From XYB2-FULL-45-11 sp964360375 (GTDB lineage: Bacteria; Patescibacteriota; Patescibacteriia; UBA9934; GWF2-40-263), in assembly GCA_964360375.1 (NCBI GenBank), contig CAYHWG010000027.1, forward strand, positions 1 through 14,179: a stretch of 14,179 nt of DNA, read 5' to 3'. The notes under the pieces were generated by a model, which saw only the letters and a program-made list of their open reading frames with translations, was not told where the DNA came from and ran no database searches. Each line of letters begins with the position of its first letter. The stretch's first letter is position 1. The position numbers were made by a program, and so were the translations under genes. Below, piece after piece: positions 5,960 through 13,533 of the stretch.

Positions 5960-6240
5960 AGTTTTTTATAAAAAAAATAATATTTTTATAAAAAATAATT
6001 TATTTTTTTTTAAAAAATTTAAATATTTTTTTTAGATTCATTTAATTTTTCAAAAAAAATTATTTTAGTATTCAAAAAAAATTATGATTGATGCGTATTT
6101 ATGCGGTGATTCTTGTGAATGATATTTTTTTTCTTTTTTTATAAATTTTATTTTTTTCAAAAAATTTTTATAAATTTTTTTTATGAAGCCGTTTTTGTTT
6201 TTTACACACTGTGGATAACTTTTAAGAAAAAACGTCTAAG
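5960..6240. other. very AT-rich intergenic tract (possible unwinding or curved DNA region)
   Basis: About 280 bp of almost pure A/T with many 6-9 base A or T runs and no ORF. It lies between the minus-strand micro-gene promoter and the tRNA promoter. The runs could bend DNA or ease melting. A consensus DnaA box sits at its right edge (6210-6218). One weaker match, tgtgaatga, lies at 6114-6122. No cluster of boxes is visible. Confidence 0.6.
6210..6218 (-). promoter_or_regulatory. consensus DnaA box
   Basis: The plus strand reads tgtggataa, so the minus strand is TTATCCACA, the E. coli consensus box. It lies next to the AT-rich tract. A single box is weak evidence for an origin and may instead regulate a flanking promoter or be chance. 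Confidence 0.35.
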
Positions 6241-6262
6241 AATTGTTGAAATTGGATAGTGA

Positions 6263-6290
6263 TTGACAAGAAAATTTGAAATGCTATACT
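6263..6290 (+). promoter_or_regulatory. tRNA-Ala promoter
   Basis: TTGACA (6263-6268), a 16-bp spacer, then TATACT (6285-6290) with an upstream TGC extended -10. Transcription should start near 6297, six or seven bases ahead of the mature tRNA. Confidence 0.85.
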
Positions 6291-6303
6291 TTTGTCGCTG
6301 TAT

Positions 6304-6379
6304 GGGCCAATAGCTCAGTTGGTAGAGCATCTGCTTTGCAAGCAGAGGGTCCAGGGTTCGAGTCCCTGTTGGTCCACCA
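6304..6379 (+). tRNA. tRNA-Ala (anticodon UGC)
   Basis: A 76-nt cloverleaf with CCA encoded (6377-6379). The acceptor stem is gggccaa with ttggtcc (one G-U). The D arm is tagctcagttggtagagca. The anticodon stem tctgc/gcaga closes the loop TTTGCAA with anticodon TGC, and the T arm is cagggttcgagtccctg. It stands alone with its own promoter rather than sitting in the 16S-23S spacer. Confidence 0.98.
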
Positions 6380-6415
6380 AAAAAAAGATTATCTCACGAT
6401 CATCTTTTTTTGTTT
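6380..6415 (+). terminator. terminator after tRNA-Ala
   Basis: aaaaaaagat (6380-6389) pairs with atcttttttt (6402-6411) around a 12-base loop, starting immediately after the encoded CCA. The 3' arm supplies the U-tract. Confidence 0.75.
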
Positions 6416-6452
6416 TGGACAAAGATGTAAAAGCGGGATATGATCAAAAAAT

Positions 6453-8234
6453 ATGAACAGGAAACAAAATACAGAAGCCTTTCAAATAGAATTTTCAAAC
6501 GCGTATAAAGTTTTTTTTGGTAAGTGCAAAACAGTTATTTCTACAGATTGTACATTTTGGGTTACATGGGGCGCTGGCTGGAGAGAGGGGTCGCCCATCG
6601 TTGTGCAAAAAGCACCTTATAAATTATATGTCGGGATTGAAGCCATCGAGCAAAATACGTTGGTTGAACAAGGTGATTCTGTTGCCTATCACACATTGAC
6701 ACAAACGTTTTCATCTACAGAGGACTCTCTTATTTCATGGAAGAAATTCATTCCTTTGTTTATTGAACTCATAAAGAACAAAACTCAATCAAAAAGATTC
6801 GACGGGATACGCATTCATCTTTTGTCAGAGCAACCTTTCTATACAGCGGATTCTCCAGATGTATTTATGGCAGTTGTGTGTGCTCTTTATAATCATTTTG
6901 GGTTTGTAGATGCAAAAACGATGCGTACGTTAGCGATGTTGCCAGGAAAAGAATTATTTTCATTAAAAAATGCGGACGCAGAACTATTCCGAGAAATGCA
7001 TCGGTCGGCAATGCGTCTTATTGAGGCAGCAACAGGTGGGCGGGCATGTGGAGACGAAGCGTATGCGAGTTTTATTCATAGTGAAACACCCCTTATTTAT
7101 TCTGTGGACGTGATTGATGAGAACGAGCATTTCATGGGCTTATCTCTTCAGGAGCTTGCGAATGTTCAAGGTGTATTTCCGTTTGATGTTGTAAGTATTG
7201 ATGTTGGGCAAAGTTTTTTTTGGCCAAATTCAGAATACAATTTTGGAGCTACGATCCGTCAATCATTAGGTGAATTACAAATGCGAACGAATAAACTTTT
7301 TGATCCAACCAAAATGGGATCCGAAATCCCGCGTTTTGTGGAAGAAAGTAAGGTAGTTGATTGTTACTGGAAATTATTTTGCAAAAGTTCATTGTTAAAA
7401 TCTATTCACTTTTTGGATTGTTTTATTGCTCTTTATCGTCAACCAACACGTAGTTCTGCTGTAACGGAATGTTTGGAATCGCTCGATAGCATGTCCACAA
7501 TAAGCGCGCCATTTGAAGAAATGCCCTCGTCTCACATGCAACACATTGTTCGGCGATTAAAAGATGTCGCTGAACGAATCGGAGTTCCTATTGCTTGTTT
7601 GTATGTTTGCTCTGGAAAAACCGAAGGAAATATTATGGTGTTTATGAAGAAACATGCATTAAGAAAAGAAATGATAGAGGAAATTACTCGATTAAAAGGA
7701 GAGTATAGTCCAAACATTGCAACAGGATTTGTGTCATGGAGGGATGGTTGGGGTTCTGGTGAAGGGTGCAAAGTGGAACAAAGCGAACGTGAAGGGATAT
7801 TTTCTCTTCACCTTCATTCATCACTAAAAATGATTTATTCTCGCGAAGATGGGTCATCATCGAGCGTAAGTATAGAACAAGGAAACATAGATCCGAGCGT
7901 GGCGGACGTTGTGATTGATTCGATTAATCATGAAATTTATGTTGACGGAAAAACGGTAAATTCAAAGGTGTTACCAACGAAGAAGGCTACGATAGATTTA
8001 TTTAAAGTTTTGTTTGAAAATTCATCTCATTCTGTACTGAGCAAAGATTTAAAGCGTTCAACATACACGAGTTCACGAAATGACATGCAAGGAAAGATTA
8101 TCGGACCACTCGTAAGACTTGTTGAAGATACACTGCATAAAAAGTTATCCCTCAAAGTAGAGGGCGAACTCATTTCGTTTTTTGTCGTCTGGAAGCCTGG
8201 AGGTGTTTCTCTTGCCTTGATTACAAAATATTAA
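6453..8234 (+). CDS. hypothetical protein, possible GHMP-kinase-like fold with C-terminal winged-helix-like segment
   Basis: 593 residues, soluble, no signal peptide. Weak GHMP-superfamily echoes appear in order. Near 26-62 there is TVISTDCTFWVTWGAGW followed by PIVVQKAPYKLYVGIE. Near 119-150, IRIHLLSEQPFYTADSPDVFMA sits where the family has its P-x3-GLGSS-A loop, but without the glycines or serines. Near 195-210, GGRACGDEAYASF resembles the SG-x-D-x2-AS segment. If this is right, the ATP loop is degenerate and catalysis is doubtful. Residues ~485-580 (IDSINHEIYVDGKTV, a helix-rich core, then a strand hairpin ending FFVVWKP) resemble the winged-helix effector domain of OmpR-type regulators. 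A regulator that senses a sugar or metabolite through an inactive kinase fold is therefore possible. Both assignments are tentative. No strong SD; no operon partner. Confidence 0.85.
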   Translation: MNRKQNTEAFQIEFSNAYKVFFGKCKTVISTDCTFWVTWGAGWREGSPIVVQKAPYKLYVGIEAIEQNTLVEQGDSVAYHTLTQTFSSTEDSLISWKKFIPLFIELIKNKTQSKRFDGIRIHLLSEQPFYTADSPDVFMAVVCALYNHFGFVDAKTMRTLAMLPGKELFSLKNADAELFREMHRSAMRLIEAATGGRACGDEAYASFIHSETPLIYSVDVIDENEHFMGLSLQELANVQGVFPFDVVSIDVGQSFFWPNSEYNFGATIRQSLGELQMRTNKLFDPTKMGSEIPRFVEESKVVDCYWKLFCKSSLLKSIHFLDCFIALYRQPTRSSAVTECLESLDSMSTISAPFEEMPSSHMQHIVRRLKDVAERIGVPIACLYVCSGKTEGNIMVFMKKHALRKEMIEEITRLKGEYSPNIATGFVSWRDGWGSGEGCKVEQSEREGIFSLHLHSSLKMIYSREDGSSSSVSIEQGNIDPSVADVVIDSINHEIYVDGKTVNSKVLPTKKATIDLFKVLFENSSHSVLSKDLKRSTYTSSRNDMQGKIIGPLVRLVEDTLHKKLSLKVEGELISFFVVWKPGGVSLALITKY

Positions 8235-8311
8235 AAAATCCATAGAAATTCCAAAAAGCGTCACCAACTGTTTTCAGACACTCAAGGGAAGATTTACTTT
8301 TTTCGCGTTGT

Positions 8312-11002
8312 ATGATGGAACAAAAAAATTATTTTTGGCACACGAAAACCGTGGAAGATGTTTTTGATATCGTCCATTCTCGGGAACATGGATTGACAAA
8401 AGAAGAGGTAATTGATCGCCAGCAGTTGTTCGGACAAAATAAACTCCCAGAGGGGAAGTCTGACAGTTTATGGATCATTTTTTTCCGACAATTTCAGAGT
8501 TCGCTTATTTTTGTATTACTCATTGCGGCCGTCATTGTTTTTTTGATGCATGAAATTGAAAATGCGATCATTATCTTTTGTGTTCTCTTTTTTAATGCAA
8601 TCATAGGAACGGTTCAGGAAGGAAGAGCACAAAATGCATTAAGCGCATTAAAAAAAATGACAGAGACATCTGCAACCGTTGTGCGAGACGGTAGAGAAAT
8701 GATTGTTTTAGATACGGAGATTGTTCCGGGAGACGTGCTTGTTTTGCATGAAGGAGAAAAAGTCCCATCAGATGCTCGCATTATTTCATCAAACACACTT
8801 CAAATCGACGAAGCGAGCCTTACAGGAGAATCTGGACCTGTGACAAAAATTCATTCGATTTTAGAACAACAGACGTTGCCTATCACAGATCAAAAAAACA
8901 TGATTTTTAAAGGAACACATGTGCTCAGTGGGAATGGTTTGGCTGTGGCGGTTGCGACAGGGTCCTTGACGGAAATCGGAAAAATTGCAAGGAAAATCGC
9001 TGTGATTGATACGGAAATTCCTTTGAAAAAAAATATCCGCTATCTTTCTCAACTGGTCATGATCGTTGTTGCGTTCATGATTGTGTGTATTGTCATACTT
9101 GGAATTTTTGTAGGAAAATCTTTTGGAGAAATGTTTTCTGTCGCGGTTGCTCTCGCTGTTTCCATTATTCCGGAAGGATTACCGATCGTCATGACACTCG
9201 TTCTTGCAACAGGTGTGCGGCGCATGGCAAAACATCATGTTCTTGTGAAACGACTGCAAGCGGTGGAAGCATTGGGGCAAACGAAGGTTATTGCGGTTGA
9301 TAAAACAGGAACGCTGACAAAAAATGAAATGATTGTCGAGCGGATTTATGTCGATGAACATCTTTTTGAAATAACAGGGAATGGCTATGAGCGAAAAGGA
9401 GAGGTGATGATTGCAAATCAAATAATTGATCCTACGAAATATCCAGAACTGCTCTTGAGCGGACGCATCGCAGCATGTTGTTCCCATGCAAAGATTTCGT
9501 TTGTGGAAGAAATAGGTGCCTGGAAAGTAAGTGGTGATCCAACAGAGGCGGCTTTAATGGTTTTGTCAGAAAAATTTGGGATTCGTCAGGATATTTTGGA
9601 ACAGACTTCACCAAAAATATTTGATCTTCCATTTGATTTTCAAAGAAAATATCATTTGACGATTCATCAAGTTGACCAAAAAAATTTTCTCTCTGCAATT
9701 GGAGCTCCAGAACGCATTCTCGATTTATGTAAATTTATTTGGCACAAAAATGCTCAAGAGGTCCTTACAGAGGAGAAAAAAAAAGACCTCGAAAACGTGT
9801 TTATACAACTTGCTCAAAACGGTTTTCGTGTCATCGCGTTTGCGATGCAGGTAAATTCGGGCTCAGAGGTTGATCCAAACAACGTATCTCCACTCACGTT
9901 TGTTGGTTTTTTTGGGTTGCGTGATGCTTTGCGTTTAGAAGTAAAAGATTCTGTGAAAAAAGTACGAGATGCAGGCATGCGTGTGATTATGATTACAGGT
10001 GATCATAAAATAACGGCCCAAGCGATTGCAAAAGAAGCAGACATTTGGCGTGTGGGAGATCTCGTGATGACAGGAGAAGAGATGGACGCTTTGACGGATA
10101 TAGAACTTGCGGAAACCCTTTCTTCCATCACGGTGTTTGCACGAGTGACTCCGGATCATAAACTGCGTATCATTCAAGCCTATCGAAAACGCGGGGAGAT
10201 TGTTGCGATGACAGGAGATGGGGTGAACGATGCACCTTCCCTTGTTGCAGCTGATCTTGGGGTTGCCATGGGAAAAATCGGAACAGAGGTTGCAAAAGAA
10301 GCTTCGGACATTATTCTTCTTGATGATAATTTTGCAAGCATTGTTTCTGCTGCAGAGGAAGGAAGAGGAATTTATCAAACCATAAAAAAAGTGATTCTCT
10401 ATCTTTTTTCGACGAATTTAGGCGAAGCGTTTGTTATTGCAGGGGCCCTTTTATTGGGTTTTCCGCTCCCTATTCTTGTCTCACAAATTATCTGGCTCAA
10501 TGTGATTACAGACAGTTTTCAAGCACTCGCACTTTCTATGGAACCAAAAGAGCCAGGACTCATGTTGGGAAAATTTGAACGACCAAAAAAATGGATTGTG
10601 GATGTGTTGATGGCAAAGAGGATGTTTTTCATGGTTATCCCAATGGTCATCGGGACTCTTGTTCTTTTTCAAAATTATTTTGAAACAGATCTTGTAAAGG
10701 CGTGGTCCATTTCCCTTACAACGCTCGCGGTCTTTCAGTGGTTTAATGCTTGGAATTGTCGATCAGATCGCTTATCTATTTTTCAAATGAATCCTTTCTC
10801 TAATTTGTATCTTGTTGGAGCAACCGTGATCGTGTTTTTGTTACAATACGCGGCGCTTTCTACAACATTTTTACAGAAAATTCTTCACACAACTCCTCTT
10901 TCGTTTTCGGAATGGTCTTTGACCATTCTTACAGCAAGCTCAATCATTTTTGTGGAAGAGATACGTAAATTTTTTTATCGAAAAACCCTCTCAATTACAT
11001 AG
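8312..11002 (+). CDS. P2-type cation ATPase, probably Ca2+-exporting
   Basis: 896 residues, full length. The N-terminal cation-ATPase domain (HGLTKEEV...FGQNKLPEG) precedes two membrane helices (~60-100). The actuator loop is TGES (171-174), followed by helices 3-4 with PEGL (287-290). The phosphorylated Asp330 is in DKTGTLT; the nucleotide domain and hinge TGDGVNDAP (from 634) follow, then the C-terminal helices. Ca2+-site residues of SERCA are conserved: the PEGL Glu, Asn702 and Glu705 in TNLGEAF, and Asn730, Thr733 and Asp734 in WLNVITD. Ca2+ is therefore the best guess, though related P2 pumps for other ions exist. ATP hydrolysis would export the ion across the cytoplasmic membrane. The second Met (8315) is an equally possible start. 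Its 3' end overlaps the convergent dehydrogenase gene by 8 bp. No clear promoter in the 77-bp gap upstream. Confidence 0.95.
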   Translation: MMEQKNYFWHTKTVEDVFDIVHSREHGLTKEEVIDRQQLFGQNKLPEGKSDSLWIIFFRQFQSSLIFVLLIAAVIVFLMHEIENAIIIFCVLFFNAIIGTVQEGRAQNALSALKKMTETSATVVRDGREMIVLDTEIVPGDVLVLHEGEKVPSDARIISSNTLQIDEASLTGESGPVTKIHSILEQQTLPITDQKNMIFKGTHVLSGNGLAVAVATGSLTEIGKIARKIAVIDTEIPLKKNIRYLSQLVMIVVAFMIVCIVILGIFVGKSFGEMFSVAVALAVSIIPEGLPIVMTLVLATGVRRMAKHHVLVKRLQAVEALGQTKVIAVDKTGTLTKNEMIVERIYVDEHLFEITGNGYERKGEVMIANQIIDPTKYPELLLSGRIAACCSHAKISFVEEIGAWKVSGDPTEAALMVLSEKFGIRQDILEQTSPKIFDLPFDFQRKYHLTIHQVDQKNFLSAIGAPERILDLCKFIWHKNAQEVLTEEKKKDLENVFIQLAQNGFRVIAFAMQVNSGSEVDPNNVSPLTFVGFFGLRDALRLEVKDSVKKVRDAGMRVIMITGDHKITAQAIAKEADIWRVGDLVMTGEEMDALTDIELAETLSSITVFARVTPDHKLRIIQAYRKRGEIVAMTGDGVNDAPSLVAADLGVAMGKIGTEVAKEASDIILLDDNFASIVSAAEEGRGIYQTIKKVILYLFSTNLGEAFVIAGALLLGFPLPILVSQIIWLNVITDSFQALALSMEPKEPGLMLGKFERPKKWIVDVLMAKRMFFMVIPMVIGTLVLFQNYFETDLVKAWSISLTTLAVFQWFNAWNCRSDRLSIFQMNPFSNLYLVGATVIVFLLQYAALSTTFLQKILHTTPLSFSEWSLTILTASSIIFVEEIRKFFYRKTLSIT

Positions 11003-11987
11003 ACACGGCGTTTGGTGGCAATTTACCCTGGATGAAACGCAAAATATTTTTTGCCGCTGTTTCACTCATCGCTTGGCGCGCTTCGATCGTTGCCGATGCG
11101 GTGTGCGGTGTTAAAACAACATTTTTCATCTGACGAAGTTCTTTGATGTCACGTGGATTGATAGCGATGAGAGGTTCGCCTTCATAAACGTCGAGTCCTG
11201 CGCCTGCGATAACTTTGTTGCGAAGGGCTTCGATGAGCGCGTGTTCATCGATGATGGGTCCGCGTGCTGTGTTGATGAGAAAGGAGGTCGGCTTCATCAT
11301 CTTTAGTTGTTTTGCTCCAATCAAGTGGTATGTCGATTTGAGAAGGGGAACGTGAACGGAGACGAAATCTGAATTAACAAGTAATTTTTCAAGAGTTCGA
11401 AATTTTGCACCGGTTGTTTTTTCGAGGTCCATGTTTCGCTTTACGTCCGAGTACAAAATTTTCATCCCGAATCCATCGTGCAATCGCTTCACAACGGATG
11501 AGCCAATGCGTCCTGTTCCAATGATCCCAATCGTTTTGCCGACAAGATCCGTTCCAAGCAATAGTTTTGGTCCCCACGCATGATATTTTCCAGCTCGAGT
11601 GAACGCATCGGTTTCAACAATGCGGTGTGTGAGCGCAAATAAAAGAGCGATCGTGTGTTCTGCGACCGATTCATTCACACGTTCATGCGGCGTATTTGTA
11701 ACGACAATTTTTCGTTTTGTCGCCTCCTTCACATCTACGTTATCAAATCCAACCGCATAGTTTGCGATCATCTTGAGCTCTGGACCGGCAGCATCCATGA
11801 CTTCTTTATCAATGCGTTCGGTGAGAATCGAAAGAATAATATCTACCCCTCGTACGCGCTTTAAAAGTTCTCGACGTGGAATTTGTTGATCTCGTTCGTA
11901 AATATCGAGCGAAACATGTTTGTTTGCTTGGAGAAGTTTGATTCCCGCATCTGGAATTGATCGGGTTACAAAGATTTTGTAGGGCAT
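10995..11987 (-). CDS. D-isomer-specific 2-hydroxyacid dehydrogenase (hydroxypyruvate/glyoxylate reductase type)
   Basis: 330 residues from ATG 11987-11985 (MPYKIFVTRSIPDAG). A start four codons upstream (11999) is possible but lies inside the adjacent repeat and adds only MTQR. Using the longer numbering, the motifs are YAVGFDNVD (~81-89), the NAD-binding GTGRIG (161-166) with Asp185 at the end of the next strand (favouring NADH over NADPH), NTARGP with Arg246, YEGEP with Glu275, and TPHTAS with His299, the complete catalytic triad. The family reversibly reduces 2-keto acids to D-2-hydroxy acids. The closest resemblance is to glyoxylate/hydroxypyruvate reductases, suggesting D-glycerate formation or oxidation. 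It lies downstream of the PfkB kinase on the same strand, separated by a 121-bp repeat. A glycerate/hydroxypyruvate route involving both genes is inference. Confidence 0.93.
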   Translation of the reverse strand: MPYKIFVTRSIPDAGIKLLQANKHVSLDIYERDQQIPRRELLKRVRGVDIILSILTERIDKEVMDAAGPELKMIANYAVGFDNVDVKEATKRKIVVTNTPHERVNESVAEHTIALLFALTHRIVETDAFTRAGKYHAWGPKLLLGTDLVGKTIGIIGTGRIGSSVVKRLHDGFGMKILYSDVKRNMDLEKTTGAKFRTLEKLLVNSDFVSVHVPLLKSTYHLIGAKQLKMMKPTSFLINTARGPIIDEHALIEALRNKVIAGAGLDVYEGEPLIAINPRDIKELRQMKNVVLTPHTASATIEARQAMSETAAKNILRFIQGKLPPNAVSM

Positions 11988-11993
11988 ACGTTG

Positions 11994-12114
11994 TGTCATT
12001 GCGAGCGGAGCGAAGCAATCTTGCGTTTCGAAAAGATTGCTTCGTCGTCGAGGACCTGCCTGCCGGTCTTGCCTGTCGGCAGACAGGCAGGCAAGGCTCC
12101 TCCTCGCAATGACA
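11994..12114. repeat. 121-bp composite palindromic repeat between kinase and dehydrogenase genes
   Basis: The outer arms tgtcattgcgag (11994-12005) and ctcgcaatgaca (12103-12114) match those of the repeat in the EndoQ-like gene. A second hairpin, cgaagcaatctt (12011-12022) with aagattgcttcg (12033-12044), follows. A nested element at about 12054-12095, rich in CCTGCC and GGCAGG, includes gcctgtc/gacaggc (12071-12077 with 12082-12088). It fills almost exactly the gap between the two genes, so in the transcript it would be an intercistronic hairpin cluster. Confidence 0.88.
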
Positions 12115-12116
12115 AG

Positions 12117-13055
12117 TTAAGTTATTTTTATTTTCTTCATCTTCGCTTCACTCGGCCATTCCTTCAACACCCCTTTTTTTGCTCCAATATGTTGAATCAC
12201 AGATTCTGCATTGATCGTGCCGATTTTTGCAGCAAGTTGTGGATCACCAAATTTGATGAGAGCTGCCACAAATCCAGATCCAAACGCATCACCCGCACCG
12301 GTTTTTGAAATGCCTTTTGTTCCGGAGGTTCCGAATTTATGCATGCGAGATCCTTCGATCATGGTTGTTCCTTTGGATCCGTCTGTGATGAGTGTGATGA
12401 TTCCGCGAGCCCCCTTGACCAATACTTCCTCCTCTTTGTTTACAAGAAGCACATCAACCATCGGTAAAACGGATGTAATTGATTTCAAGCCCTTTTTTAA
12501 TTCACCACTTCCAGGATTCCACGCAATCTTTACTTGATGCTTGTGTGCAAACTCGACGATTTTTTTTGAAAGATCAAGGTTTCCACCAAGCGATGTGAGA
12601 TAAACCCATTTGGATTTTCGAATCGCACTCCAATGAATATCCGTATCCGTGAATTTAGAAGATACACCTCGATAGACCAATACAGTACGTTCTCCATCCG
12701 GCATTGTCAGTAACGTTGAGTACGCGGTTTGTCCATCCGTAATACGATTTACATACGTTGTGTCAATATGACACTGCTTGAGATCTTCAAGCAGATCACG
12801 GCCGATAGAATCGTTTCCAATACGACATGTGATAGCTGTTTTAAAACCGAGTGATGCAAAAGTCGCCGCTGCGTTTGCAGCTCCACCACCCGTCGTTGCA
12901 ACAAAATTTTGTATTTCAATTTTTGCTCCAAGCGGCACACATTCTGCTTGTCCGCCTTCGAAGGATTTGTTTGCAACTGAACGAAATTGATCGGAGACTA
13001 AAAAAATATCTCGTGTTGCGGCGCCGATTGTCAAAATTTCGTGTGAAGAGAGCAT
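12117..13055 (-). CDS. PfkB/ribokinase-family sugar kinase
   Basis: 312 residues. The substrate-side signature TTGGGAANAA is at 54-63, WNPG at 179-182, LLVNKEE at 203-209 and ITDGSKG at 223-229. The anion-hole and catalytic-base motif TGAGDAFGSGF starts at 252, with Asp256 as the base. Length and motif order are normal for the family, which phosphorylates sugars or nucleosides (ribose, fructose, adenosine, 2-keto-3-deoxygluconate and others). The residues visible do not fix the substrate. It is the first gene of a minus-strand pair with the dehydrogenase. The ATG at 13055-13053 follows closely behind a TATAAT at 13080-13075, so the leader would be very short, and no Shine-Dalgarno is seen. 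Confidence 0.93.
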   Translation of the reverse strand: MLSSHEILTIGAATRDIFLVSDQFRSVANKSFEGGQAECVPLGAKIEIQNFVATTGGGAANAAATFASLGFKTAITCRIGNDSIGRDLLEDLKQCHIDTTYVNRITDGQTAYSTLLTMPDGERTVLVYRGVSSKFTDTDIHWSAIRKSKWVYLTSLGGNLDLSKKIVEFAHKHQVKIAWNPGSGELKKGLKSITSVLPMVDVLLVNKEEEVLVKGARGIITLITDGSKGTTMIEGSRMHKFGTSGTKGISKTGAGDAFGSGFVAALIKFGDPQLAAKIGTINAESVIQHIGAKKGVLKEWPSEAKMKKIKIT

Positions 13056-13074
13056 AGAGGTTGATTTCGCAACA

Positions 13075-13080
13075 ATTATA
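13075..13080 (-). promoter_or_regulatory. possible -10 element for the sugar-kinase gene
   Basis: The minus strand reads TATAAT ~20 bp ahead of the ATG. The only TTGTCA-like -35 is 9 bp upstream, which is too close, so this is a partial match. A start here would give a leader of about 12 nt. Confidence 0.35.
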
Positions 13081-13116
13081 CTCGATCTTTGACAAAGCCG
13101 CTATTTTATAGGGTTT

Positions 13117-13255
13117 GAGACCGTTGAAAAACTCCCAAATTATTGCCTGAGCCTGTCGAAGGCTGTGAAGATAGGCATGGATTTCCTTGATTCCGCACCC
13201 TTCGACAGGCTCAGGGAATAAATGCGGATCAATTTATGAGTTTTTCAACGGTCTC
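13117..13255. mobile_element. 139-bp MITE with 18-bp TIRs and 5-bp target duplication
   Basis: The terminal inverted repeats gagaccgttgaaaaactc (13117-13134) and gagtttttcaacggtctc (13238-13255) are perfect. GGTTT flanks both sides (13112-13116 and 13256-13260), as expected for a target-site duplication. Inside, cctgagcctgtcgaagg (13146-13162) and its exact complement (13199-13215) form a second inverted pair, so the element folds into one long hairpin. It has no coding capacity, so it would depend on a transposase elsewhere. Confidence 0.85.
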
Positions 13256-13266
13256 GGTTTTACATT

Positions 13267-13275
13267 TGATATAAA
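13267..13275 (+). promoter_or_regulatory. extended -10 promoter for the structured RNA
   Basis: TGA followed by TATAAA gives an extended -10 element, with no good -35. The start would be near 13282. The MITE ends 7 bp past its target duplication just upstream and may have replaced the original -35. Confidence 0.45.
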
Positions 13276-13281
13276 TCCTTC

Positions 13282-13529
13282 TTTTTGCTTAGATGTCCAA
13301 GCATCGGACGATCTGGTGAGTGCTCAAAAGAGCGACAGGGTAGCTGTCCGATGCCATAAGCCTGCCTACCGGCAGGCAGGCGAGCGAAAGGAACGTTGAC
13401 CGAAAGGTCGAGTGTCAATATGCTCGCTCAAATTGAGAGGTTGAAGCGGACACCGGCTGAAAGGTCGACCGGGGCTCTGACCTCTCCCAATCAGAGAAAC
13501 TTCTTACGAGCATCTTGCTCGTTTTTTTT
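13282..13529 (+). ncRNA. structured RNA of unassigned family
   Basis: There is no credible ORF. Helices in order: gcatcggac (13301-13309) with gtccgatgc (13346-13354), enclosing a gctc-AAAA-gagc hairpin (13322-13333); gcctgcc with ggcaggc (13360-13381), matching a repeat core; gcgagc (13380-13385) with gctcgc (13422-13427), enclosing gacc-GAAA-ggtc (13398-13409); attgagaggt (13432-13441) with acctctcccaat (13480-13491), enclosing cggct-GAAA-ggtcg (13454-13467); then a strong terminator. Two stems end in GNRA tetraloops, often used for tertiary docking. I found none of the signatures of RNase P RNA, tmRNA, SRP RNA or the common riboswitches, though a divergent 6S or RNase P RNA cannot be excluded. 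The 5' end is set from the extended -10. Confidence 0.6.
13506..13529 (+). terminator. Rho-independent terminator of the structured RNA
   Basis: acgagca (13506-13512) pairs with tgctcgt (13516-13522) around TCT, followed by an eight-T run (13522-13529). Confidence 0.92.
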
Positions 13530-13533
13530 GTGA

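Noticed and set aside
9776..9784. Run of nine A in the ATPase gene as a phase-variation switch
   Set aside because: The frame is intact, the run lies in a Lys-rich loop, and A runs of this size are common in this AT-rich DNA.
9935..10378. 147-codon minus-strand ORF opposite the ATPase
   Set aside because: Cys/His/Ser-rich shadow of a strongly conserved P-type ATPase frame.
12211..12537. 108-codon plus-strand ORF opposite the PfkB kinase
   Set aside because: Antisense shadow of a well-supported gene, with low-complexity Pro/Ser content.
13282..13529. RNase P RNA, tmRNA or SRP RNA identity for the structured RNA
   Set aside because: The conserved GAGGAAAGUCC-type, tRNA-like CCA end and GGAAGGAAGCAG-type signatures were searched for by eye and not found.
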